Assembly (NCBI RefSeq): GCF_000382205.1
Contig: NZ_KB907792.1
Location: 1 to 64,000, forward strand
Length of the DNA: 64,000 bases
Reading direction: 5' to 3'
Source: Dyadobacter beijingensis DSM 21582
GTDB lineage: Bacteria > Bacteroidota > Bacteroidia > Cytophagales > Spirosomataceae
The notes beneath the pieces are model-generated. The model was not told where the DNA came from, searched no databases, and saw only the letters and a program-made list of their open reading frames with translations. Position numbers and translations under genes: made by a program. Within the stretch, counting starts at the first letter, position 1, and every line of letters begins with the position of its first letter. Positions 26,903 to 34,449 of this stretch are shown piece by piece.

Positions 26903-28537
26903 ATGACATTAGATATTACCTACACTACCAAAACCAAGCAGCTCATAGACAACCTGAAAAGTGTTTGTGCCAACTATGGTTTGGGTAATGACGGCAACGA
27001 GTTCAAGATCATTTCCCAGGTTTTCCTTTATAAGTTTCTCAATGATAAGTTTCGGTATGAGATCAAAAAACTCAAACCGGAACTGGGAGACAACAAGACT
27101 TTTAATGAGCAGCTGGAAGCAATGTCCGTCGGCGAACGCGAATTGCTGATGGACTTGCTCGATGAGAACGTCCCGCGCCTTAAACCACATCAGCTCATCA
27201 CCTACTTATACAATATCCAGAACACAGGTGATTTCGCTAAAACTTTTGATGATACGCTGAGGGATATCAGCGTGGAAAATGCGGATGTGTTTTCCATTAA
27301 ATCCTCAACCGGTGCGAAGGACAAACTGTTTGACGAGCTCAGCAATTTTATCACCGACTCTTCGCAAAGAGATGCATTTTGCAAGGCATTGATTAATAAG
27401 CTGTTTGAGTTCAGTTTTGAAGAGAGCTTCGACACTTACTTTGACGAGAAATACGATTTCTTCAAGGATATTTTCGAATACCTTATTAAAGATTACAACA
27501 GCGACAGTGGCGGTAAATACGCTGAATACTATACGCCTAATGCAGTCGCACGTATTATCGCGAATATCCTCGTGGCTGAGGATGAGAAAGGCAACAAGAA
27601 GTGCTACGATCCCAGTGTAGGATCGGGGTCGCTATTAATGTCTTTGGCGCATAAAATCGGCGAAGATAAATGCACCATTTATTCGGAGGACATTTCGCAA
27701 AAGTCGAGCACTATGCTCCGGCTTAACCTGATCCTCAACAATCTTACGCATAGCATTCCGAATGTAATCAAGACGAATACCATTTCTCAGCCCTTTTATT
27801 TAGGAAAACAGGGATTCGATTACATCGTCTCCAATCCACCCTTTAAGCTCGATTTCTCGGATTTCAGGGACGATCTTGAAAAAGACAGTTTCAAGGAGCG
27901 CTTCTTTGCTGGGATACCTAACGTGCCCAAAGCAAAGAAGGAGTCGATGGCAATTTACCTGCTTTTTATCCAGCACATTATTCATAGCCTAAATGATGCG
28001 GGTAAAGCCGCAGTTGTTGTGCCGACGGGCTTTATCACGGCGCAAAGTGGCATCGAAAAGAAAATACGGGAGCGGCTGGTCGATAAGGGCTGGCTGCGCG
28101 GCGTAGTGAGTATGCCCAGCAATATTTTTGCCAGCACAGGTACCAATGTGTCGGTGTTGTTTATTGACAAACAAGCGGACAGTGAGCACATTGTGCTGAT
28201 GGATGCAAGTAAGCTGGGAGACCCTATAAAAGAAGGTAAGAACCTACGTACTGTGCTCAGCAAAACAGAGGAAGGAGACATTGTTGAAAAATTCAATAAG
28301 CGCCAAGCGGAGAAAGATCTTTCCGTAGTGGTGACTAAAGAACAGATAAAGGAGAAAAATTACAGTTTCAGCGCTGGCCAGTATTTTGAAGTGAATATCG
28401 ATTACGCGGACATTACCGCCGACGAGTTTGGAGCTAAAATGCAGGGGTTTGAACAGAAGCTAAGTGATTTGTTCTCAAAGGGAAACTATTTGGATGAGCA
28501 GATCAGTAAACAGTTAAAAGTGCTTCGCTATGAGTAA
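26903..28537 (+). CDS. hsdM: Type I DNA methyltransferase, M subunit
   Basis: 544 aa. An N-terminal helical HsdM domain is followed by an N6-adenine methyltransferase domain with SAM-binding DPSVGSGSLLMSL and catalytic NPPF (YIVSNPPFKL), preceded by the usual KYAEYYTPNAVA. Together with HsdS it forms the modification enzyme, and with HsdR the restriction complex. It starts 2 bp after hsdR and overlaps hsdS by 8 bp. Confidence 0.97.
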   Translation: MTLDITYTTKTKQLIDNLKSVCANYGLGNDGNEFKIISQVFLYKFLNDKFRYEIKKLKPELGDNKTFNEQLEAMSVGERELLMDLLDENVPRLKPHQLITYLYNIQNTGDFAKTFDDTLRDISVENADVFSIKSSTGAKDKLFDELSNFITDSSQRDAFCKALINKLFEFSFEESFDTYFDEKYDFFKDIFEYLIKDYNSDSGGKYAEYYTPNAVARIIANILVAEDEKGNKKCYDPSVGSGSLLMSLAHKIGEDKCTIYSEDISQKSSTMLRLNLILNNLTHSIPNVIKTNTISQPFYLGKQGFDYIVSNPPFKLDFSDFRDDLEKDSFKERFFAGIPNVPKAKKESMAIYLLFIQHIIHSLNDAGKAAVVVPTGFITAQSGIEKKIRERLVDKGWLRGVVSMPSNIFASTGTNVSVLFIDKQADSEHIVLMDASKLGDPIKEGKNLRTVLSKTEEGDIVEKFNKRQAEKDLSVVVTKEQIKEKNYSFSAGQYFEVNIDYADITADEFGAKMQGFEQKLSDLFSKGNYLDEQISKQLKVLRYE

Positions 28538-29795
28538 GGCAACACCGAAAAGATTGGGAGACATTGTCAACTTTAAAAGGGGGTACGATCTGCCGTCTCA
28601 TCTGAGAAAACATGGAAGTGTGCCAATCATTAGCTCTGGTGGTATTTCGGGGTACCATTCTGAATATAAAGCATCAGGCGAAGGTGTAGTGACAGGGCGA
28701 TATGGTACTTTGGGTGAAGTTTATTACGTAAATGGGAAATATTGGCCTCATAATACGGCGTTGTATGCAACTACTTTCTATGACAACTCACCTAAATATG
28801 TTTACTACTTAATGAAGTGTCTCGGGAATTTGCAAACATCAGACAAAAGTACAGTTCCTGGAATCAATAGAAACGATTTACACGAGATTATTGTCCCTTA
28901 CCTTTTTCAAGAAGATCAATTAAGAATAGCAACTACTCTTTCACTGCTGGACAATAAAATAGAACTCAACAACCGCATCAATGCCGAGCTTGAACAGATG
29001 GCCAAAACCCTGTACGACTATTGGTTTGTGCAGTTTGATTTTCCCAATGAAGATGGTAAACCCTACAAATCTTCTGGCGGTAAGATGGTTTATGATGAGG
29101 TGCTGAAAAGGGAGATTCCGGAGGGTTGGGATGTGAAGCCTCTGAGCGAGATTAATTTAGAACTAACAAGGGGGATTTCACCAAAATATACAGAAGATAC
29201 CGGATTGCCTGTAATAAATCAGAGATGCGTCCGAAATAACACCGTAGATTTTTCTTTTTGCCGATTGCACGACGCCAAAGCAAAGCCAGTGCGTAAATTG
29301 GTTCAAGTAGGAGATATTCTTGTCAATTCGACTGGCGTAGGCACGCTGGGTCGCGTGGCCGTTGTGAAGCGACTAGAACATTCTCTCACAACTGCGGATT
29401 CTCACGTGACAATTGTCAGAGCAGATTCTAGCCAGGTAGAACCATATTATTTGGGAATTTCAATGTTAAATAGGCAGGCAGAGATTGAAAAGCTTGGCGA
29501 AGGCTCAACTGGTCAAACCGAGCTCAATAGAGAAAAGCTTGGTACATTAAATGTGCTTTTACCTAAACGGTCGCTACAAGATCAATTCGCAGATATAATA
29601 AAAACCGTTTTGAATAGATCCTCCGTGAATGAGCAACAAAACCAACAACTCGCTTCCCTCCGCGACTGGCTGCTTCCCATGCTCATAAATGGCCAGGTAA
29701 CAGTCGGAGATGTTCCGAATCGTTCAGAGGAAGATTCGGAAGGGAGGGTGGAGACAATTGGACAAGAAGGGGTTCAAATGCATTTGTTTGCATGA
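28530..29795 (+). CDS. hsdS: Type I restriction-modification specificity subunit
   Basis: 421 aa with two target-recognition domains (~1-130 and ~200-350), each followed by a conserved helical spacer (DNKIELNNRINAELEQMAKT, then LYDYWF; and NQQLASLRDWLLPMLINGQV). The recognition sequence would be bipartite and cannot be read from the sequence. The second half is more A/T-rich than hsdR/hsdM in places, common for recombining TRDs. No inverted second hsdS copy is present, so no phase-variable shufflon is seen. Confidence 0.95.
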   Translation: MSKATPKRLGDIVNFKRGYDLPSHLRKHGSVPIISSGGISGYHSEYKASGEGVVTGRYGTLGEVYYVNGKYWPHNTALYATTFYDNSPKYVYYLMKCLGNLQTSDKSTVPGINRNDLHEIIVPYLFQEDQLRIATTLSLLDNKIELNNRINAELEQMAKTLYDYWFVQFDFPNEDGKPYKSSGGKMVYDEVLKREIPEGWDVKPLSEINLELTRGISPKYTEDTGLPVINQRCVRNNTVDFSFCRLHDAKAKPVRKLVQVGDILVNSTGVGTLGRVAVVKRLEHSLTTADSHVTIVRADSSQVEPYYLGISMLNRQAEIEKLGEGSTGQTELNREKLGTLNVLLPKRSLQDQFADIIKTVLNRSSVNEQQNQQLASLRDWLLPMLINGQVTVGDVPNRSEEDSEGRVETIGQEGVQMHLFA

Positions 29796-30097
29796 ATGTG
29801 ACTTCGCGCATTGTACATGAAACTTGAAGTAACGGCTGCCTTTGGGTGGCCGTTTTCATTTTTAGATCGGCGTATGGACAGGAGCTACCGATGATTCATC
29901 AATCTGCCATGAATCAAATCTTTCTCCTATATTTGCCCTGCAAACTCATTAAGAACATTTTATGAAATATTTAAGAAAATCCAGGCCAAAATGGCCTTGG
30001 AGAGGCATACGGGTGCAAGTCCCGAGACCTGGACGAAGTGTTCTTTCGTTAGAGTTTGCGGTGACCTCTCCCTGTTTTCACCCAAATCCATTTCAGA
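29796..30097. other. Intergenic region after hsdS, start of a structured segment
   Basis: About 300 bp without a gene. A short inverted repeat (GGCTGCC...GGTGGCC-like, ~29834-29850) follows hsdS and may help termination. From 29981 the segment becomes strongly structured, as described in the next entry. Confidence 0.45.
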
Positions 30098-30143
30098 ATG
30101 CAAACTCAAGATGGTTCAGGTGTTGACGCGAAAGAACACTTCG
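29981..30143 (+). ncRNA. Structured segment with nested inverted repeats (candidate ncRNA / leader)
   Basis: Visible pairings are: CCAGGCC (29981-29987) with the GGCC of 29993-29996 as a local hairpin, or alternatively with ACCTGG (30027-30032) around a T-arm-like stem CGGG-TGCAAGT-CCCG (30010-30024); a perfect 15-bp inverted repeat, CGAAGTGTTCTTTCG (30034-30048) with its complement (30129-30143); and inside it GAGTTTGC (30052-30059) with GCAAACTC (30100-30107). The right arm overlaps the start of the 95-aa ORF, so it could sequester that start. A group II intron or tRNA fragment was considered. Identity unknown. Confidence 0.5.
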
Positions 30144-30385
30144 CCAACCCAACGCAGGATGCAGGTAAAGCATCTAACCTCAGCACTCCGCTGACAACAT
30201 CACAAGCCGAGTTTTGGTATCTCGTAGAATCGCAGGGCTGTAAGGAGCTGGCGCATTCGCTGAGGATGGTCCACGATCTGGCGCTTTATCATTCGGATAT
30301 TCCGTTTGATACAGCGGAAAAGTCGGCGCTCTTTGATTTGAAAGTACTTTGGGAAGGTTTCGAGAAGATGGGAGAAAAAGTTTGA
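30098..30385 (+). CDS. Small hypothetical protein
   Basis: 95 aa. The first ~25 residues fall in the inverted-repeat segment and may be leader rather than protein; from about residue 30 (LTTSQAEFWYLVESQGCKEL) it reads like a folded, mostly helical small protein. No family recognised. It sits between hsdS and a convergent McrC gene and ends just before a bidirectional terminator. A regulator or inhibitor associated with the restriction genes is possible but unsupported. Confidence 0.5.
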   Translation: MQTQDGSGVDAKEHFANPTQDAGKASNLSTPLTTSQAEFWYLVESQGCKELAHSLRMVHDLALYHSDIPFDTAEKSALFDLKVLWEGFEKMGEKV

Positions 30386-30391
30386 AAATGG

Positions 30392-30414
30392 AGGACTGCG
30401 GAGGCAGTCCTTTT
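30392..30414. terminator. Bidirectional terminator between small ORF and mcrC
   Basis: An 8-bp perfect stem AGGACTGC / GCAGTCCT (loop GGAG) is followed by TTTT and overlaps the end of mcrC. It separates the converging rightward (hsd and small ORF) and leftward (McrBC operon) transcripts. Confidence 0.75.
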
Positions 30415-31672
30415 AGTTTTCAGACCAATTTGCGACCTCTTCATAAATCGCCTTTTGCCAGCGCCTCAACTCCGTATCAACACAAATTCCGATCAGGCAG
30501 CATTGCAGGCCGGCACCTTGTTCCTTCGTCGGCAGGTAAACGCCCGCCACCCGGGATGGCACCTGACCCGGATAAATCATCCCGACCCGTTTCGCACCAA
30601 AATACTGATGGTACACATACATCTGCCGGAGATCATCCGGCGATGGATTTGATCCGTTCAAATTCTTCCATTTGGTGTCGATCACTATGCAGTGCTCCGT
30701 GTTGTGATCAATCACAATGTCGGGCCTGATTCGTGAATGCATTCCCCGGTCAGGCTTCCAGAACGACTTCGAACTCTGAGCCGTGATCGTAGTTTCCGGC
30801 CTGATATGCTTTCTCAGGCTCTTGTACACAAACTTTTCCCAGACCAGATTCATATCGAACATCAGCGCCAGAACATGGTTGCGACCTTTTGTTACATCGG
30901 GATGATATTGGAGGAGAATCAGACGCGCTATTTCAATGCACTTTCGATAGGGTTCCGTCTTCCGGTTATAGGTAATCGTGTCAAAGGTTTTTGCCGACAC
31001 CATTACATCGGCCATTTCCGGGAAGCTTAACAGCAAGTTGCCGATATGGCTATGCAGATCGGCGCTCGTATTGATGTGTTTTAACAGCCGGATGGTCTTG
31101 TAAATGATCGCATGAAGCTTGTGTTGCGGATCATAAACGGCGTGGCCAACATAGAACCGTTCATGATGTGTCAGGTTTTGCTGAATGTGTTTCCCGAAGA
31201 TCAGATTCCCTTTTAGAGCCGTGACGTTTCCTTCTTTTCGACGATACTTTTTTACCAAACCGCTATGTAAGAGATACTCAACTTCACTGATAAAAAGCTG
31301 GAAAAATAAATCCAGGACAGAATTCGCTTTCAGGCGCAATGCGGCGCTTGTGGGCGCATGGAGATTGAAAGCATCCACTTCGAGCAACATGCCGATCAGG
31401 ACCTTTCGCCATTTTGCCTCATCTTCTGACTGGCTATTGCGTCGATCGGCCTTGGGTAATATTTCTATTATCAGATCCCCAACCTGTATCACTCCCACGT
31501 GCTCATTAAACCGGACGCCATTATGAATCAGTGAAAAGTAAGGCACACCGGTTCCATAGAATGACTGTAATGCGAGAAGTTTAGGTTGGTCAATGACAAC
31601 GTCTTCGCACCGGTCGTTCAACCGAAGGCACTGATGCTCAAAGACTGTGATATGCTTATTCCGGCTTCGCAA
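30413..31672 (-). CDS. mcrC: McrC-like nuclease subunit of a type IV restriction system
   Basis: 419 aa. The C-terminal half contains a PD-(D/E)xK-type nuclease core (IRPDIVIDH, then CIVIDTKWKNL, ~306-325) as in the 5-methylcytosine-specific restriction component McrC; the N-terminal part would contact the McrB hexamer. The start follows the McrB stop by 1 bp. With McrB it would cleave modified, typically cytosine-modified, phage DNA, although McrB N-terminal domains vary in target and this one's target is unknown. Confidence 0.93.
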   Translation of the reverse strand: MRSRNKHITVFEHQCLRLNDRCEDVVIDQPKLLALQSFYGTGVPYFSLIHNGVRFNEHVGVIQVGDLIIEILPKADRRNSQSEDEAKWRKVLIGMLLEVDAFNLHAPTSAALRLKANSVLDLFFQLFISEVEYLLHSGLVKKYRRKEGNVTALKGNLIFGKHIQQNLTHHERFYVGHAVYDPQHKLHAIIYKTIRLLKHINTSADLHSHIGNLLLSFPEMADVMVSAKTFDTITYNRKTEPYRKCIEIARLILLQYHPDVTKGRNHVLALMFDMNLVWEKFVYKSLRKHIRPETTITAQSSKSFWKPDRGMHSRIRPDIVIDHNTEHCIVIDTKWKNLNGSNPSPDDLRQMYVYHQYFGAKRVGMIYPGQVPSRVAGVYLPTKEQGAGLQCCLIGICVDTELRRWQKAIYEEVANWSEN

Positions 31673-31673
31673 A

Positions 31674-33395
31674 CTATTTGTTTATTAATAGTTTCAATGC
31701 GTTCACAAATGCTTCGTCAGACATGGCGGAAGCGTTTTGCAAGGTGTAAACCGGCCGCTCGTTGAATGCCTCGGAATCCGAATAATCAAACTTTGCAAAT
31801 AGGTTGGGCTCTGATACTTCCTCCACATTAATAAACCCCTGGCCAAGAACTAATCCGATCTTCCCGTAGTCTCCAAAAAAATATTCTTGCAACAGCGGGA
31901 TGATTTTGTTTTGAAAGGTGAGTTTGAGATCAAAGAGGTTATGAACAGCCAAAAAGTAGCTATGCCCAATAAGATGGTCCCGGTCCAGCAGCTTTTCGAT
32001 TCGTTTGTTGATAGTGATTAGAATATCCTTTAATGGGAAACCTTCTATATCTTTTTCAAGCAGTTCCGGATTAGGGGAAATCTCCTGGAAACTGAACCGG
32101 CGTCGCAATGCTGTATCCAACGCTTCGACGCTCCGATCGGCGGTGTTCATTGTACCGATAATGTACAAATTAGAAGGAACGCCGAACTTCTCTTTGCTAT
32201 ATGGCAAGAGGGCTTCCAGGTACTCAGAAGCACCGAGGCGTTTATCGTCTTCAATCAGACTAATCAGCTCGCCAAATATTTGAGAGACGTTGCCGCGATT
32301 AATTTCGTCGATAATCAGGACGTAGCGTTTTTCTTGTTTATCGACCGGTTCGGGAGATTTGTAAGAATTCAACTTTCTCAACAATGCAGGATAGTAAATA
32401 CCAACTCCGGTTTTTTGCATTTGCCTTGTACCATAAAATTGTTCCTTTAATGTCCCGATACTTAAAGTATGTCCACTTCCACCACTGGCTTTTCTAAACC
32501 GTATCGATGTATTGGTAAATCCCAAAATTGTATATTCTTTGCCCTCGCGGACAAGAGGAAATTTCATCTCCTTATTCTCTTCCCATTCATTTTGCAGCAT
32601 ATCGAAGGCTTCATCGAATGTTATCCGCCCTGAGTCGGTTGAATTAGCAAAAAGCAAATTGTCGTTTGCTTTTGTGGCCAATTTCTTGAAAACGCCGGGT
32701 TGAATGTCATAGATAACTTGATTATTTTCACTTATTGCAGGCTTGATACCTTCAATAAAGTCTTCATAAGACATGTTTTGATGGAAAGTGCAAAATTCTA
32801 TTTGCCCCGTTTGTTTCAATTCCTCGAAGCGGGTTTTAAGATCCTCCCGACTTTTGCCAGCCAGATCCCCATCATCCAGTCCATCGATGATGGCCACTGC
32901 CTTTTTAATCGTCAAATATGTCTTTCCTGTCCCGGGCGGGCCGTATAGGATTTGGTTCAATGGGAAATTCTGTACACCTGCGTCTGGCTCTAATTCCATG
33001 TTATTTATCTCATGGCTGGGTTTGTTCCCAAAAATCAAATCAATGTTCTTTTGAGATGCTACTCTCGTCATTGTAGACCTGTAAGCGCCTCCTTTTTCTA
33101 CCTCAAACGGCTGAAAATTTTTCTCCCAGTCGACCGATAAGTGTTTGCCATCACCCGGGTTATCTGTCACCACCCCTATTGCGTGCACACCCAGAACAGA
33201 TATGGTCTCTCCATTTTTCTTCCTCGTGAAGGAAGTTTTGGCAGCGATTTTGCTCCCAACGGGAATTTTCTTAATCACTTCGAGATGCTTATCATCATAG
33301 CCATTCTCCCAAATGCCATCCCGAATAAAACGTTGTAGTTGACTATCTTTTCCATCATTCCAGGTGAAGCCGGCACAGTAGTATTCTATTTCCAT
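31674..33395 (-). CDS. mcrB: McrB-like AAA+ NTPase of a type IV restriction system
   Basis: 573 aa. The N-terminal ~130 residues (AGFTWNDGKDSQLQRFI) form the probable target-reading domain. It is followed by an AAA+ domain with Walker A YGPPGTGKT (~151-159), Walker B VLIIDEINRGNVSQIFGEL and sensor motif IGTMNTADRS, the McrB signature set. It drives McrC cleavage with GTP or ATP. The N-terminal domain differs from E. coli McrB, so specificity may differ. It lies 60 bp after the VWA-like lipoprotein gene on the same strand, so it may be the third gene of a four-gene operon. Confidence 0.93.
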   Translation of the reverse strand: MEIEYYCAGFTWNDGKDSQLQRFIRDGIWENGYDDKHLEVIKKIPVGSKIAAKTSFTRKKNGETISVLGVHAIGVVTDNPGDGKHLSVDWEKNFQPFEVEKGGAYRSTMTRVASQKNIDLIFGNKPSHEINNMELEPDAGVQNFPLNQILYGPPGTGKTYLTIKKAVAIIDGLDDGDLAGKSREDLKTRFEELKQTGQIEFCTFHQNMSYEDFIEGIKPAISENNQVIYDIQPGVFKKLATKANDNLLFANSTDSGRITFDEAFDMLQNEWEENKEMKFPLVREGKEYTILGFTNTSIRFRKASGGSGHTLSIGTLKEQFYGTRQMQKTGVGIYYPALLRKLNSYKSPEPVDKQEKRYVLIIDEINRGNVSQIFGELISLIEDDKRLGASEYLEALLPYSKEKFGVPSNLYIIGTMNTADRSVEALDTALRRRFSFQEISPNPELLEKDIEGFPLKDILITINKRIEKLLDRDHLIGHSYFLAVHNLFDLKLTFQNKIIPLLQEYFFGDYGKIGLVLGQGFINVEEVSEPNLFAKFDYSDSEAFNERPVYTLQNASAMSDEAFVNALKLLINK

Positions 33396-33455
33396 TAATT
33401 CTCTTGTCGTTCCTTAGAATATAATCGTTTAACCGCTAGTACACCTATTAGTGCC

Positions 33456-34442
33456 CTACCGACGAGAAATGGCCTCGGTAAACTTCATGAAGTTGTCAAT
33501 AAATTCTCTTGGTTGTTTAACCGATTCGTAAACCTCGCATGCATCCGCACCCGAATCTAAAAGCCATTTTTTCCAAATAGCTCTCATTATCTGGTAGTCA
33601 TTTGGGTGCTCCATAGCAACACCTTGTGCATTTCGTGACCTATCTGCGAACTCGACTACCATAACGCTAAGTCCCTTCAACGATTTGGTTGTTCGCTTGA
33701 TCTGGTACTTAGGATTCTTCGAAATGAATTGCTCAATATCTCCTCCCACTTTGTTATATTCATCTCTCGCTTCTTTAATGACCGAATACCTTAATGAGTA
33801 ACCAGAGGTATGATTGGCATTTTCTATATAACCATCTGTGAAGATCACCGCCACATTCTTCATGACTATATTTGCCGTCGTTTCGTCGCTTATCTTTTCG
33901 ACTTTTTTGGGACGATTAACCAAAGACTGATGAATTGTTTGGTTAAAATATGTCCAGATATCGGTGCCTGAATAATTTCCCAATGAATACTTGTATAACT
34001 TACCAATTTCCTTTTTCAGTTTGGCTTGATCATTAGCAAGATTAGACCTAATGTAGTCCGATCGATCACGCGGTTTGTTTTCAAACGCATCAAAATTAAT
34101 CTGCATGTCTTTCGCACTTACAATGCCCGCACTCAAAACTGTTCGATTCATGAAGTCAATTGTGAAAATGTCCTTTTGATTCATTTTTCTAGCGCCTATT
34201 GCGAGAAATTGCTTGATATTATCTACAAAAGAATTTAACAGTATTGTGTCATGCACTGGTTTGGGGTGAATATTAGGATCTATTCTATTTGAAAGGTCGG
34301 GAACGAGAAGGACATTGAAATTATTTAATACTACAATGTCTGGTCTGGGATCGGCAACCTGTTCTTCTGTCTTAGACCCTCCTGAGCCACATCCAAAAAA
34401 AGTTAGTGCTAAAAACAAATAACTAATACGCTCAATACTCAT
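33456..34442 (-). CDS. Lipoprotein with VWA-like fold
   Basis: 328 aa. A lipoprotein signal with lipobox FFGC (Cys18) is followed by a mature domain beginning NVLLVPDLSNRID (a MIDAS-like D-x-S with a non-canonical third position) and containing VAVIFTDGYIENA, typical of von Willebrand A-like domains. No transmembrane segment beyond the signal. It starts 7 bp after the PLD-fold gene, so the two are coupled. An exported lipoprotein followed by McrBC is an unusual pairing; it could be the surface or periplasmic half of a two-protein system with the PLD membrane protein. Confidence 0.7.
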   Translation of the reverse strand: MSIERISYLFLALTFFGCGSGGSKTEEQVADPRPDIVVLNNFNVLLVPDLSNRIDPNIHPKPVHDTILLNSFVDNIKQFLAIGARKMNQKDIFTIDFMNRTVLSAGIVSAKDMQINFDAFENKPRDRSDYIRSNLANDQAKLKKEIGKLYKYSLGNYSGTDIWTYFNQTIHQSLVNRPKKVEKISDETTANIVMKNVAVIFTDGYIENANHTSGYSLRYSVIKEARDEYNKVGGDIEQFISKNPKYQIKRTTKSLKGLSVMVVEFADRSRNAQGVAMEHPNDYQIMRAIWKKWLLDSGADACEVYESVKQPREFIDNFMKFTEAISRR

Positions 34443-34449
34443 GATAAAA

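Noticed and set aside
28530..29795. Phase-variable hsdS shufflon
   Set aside because: Only one hsdS and no recombinase or inverted partner TRDs next to it.
29981..30143. Retron ncRNA
   Set aside because: No reverse transcriptase gene anywhere near; only the fold-back is retron-like.
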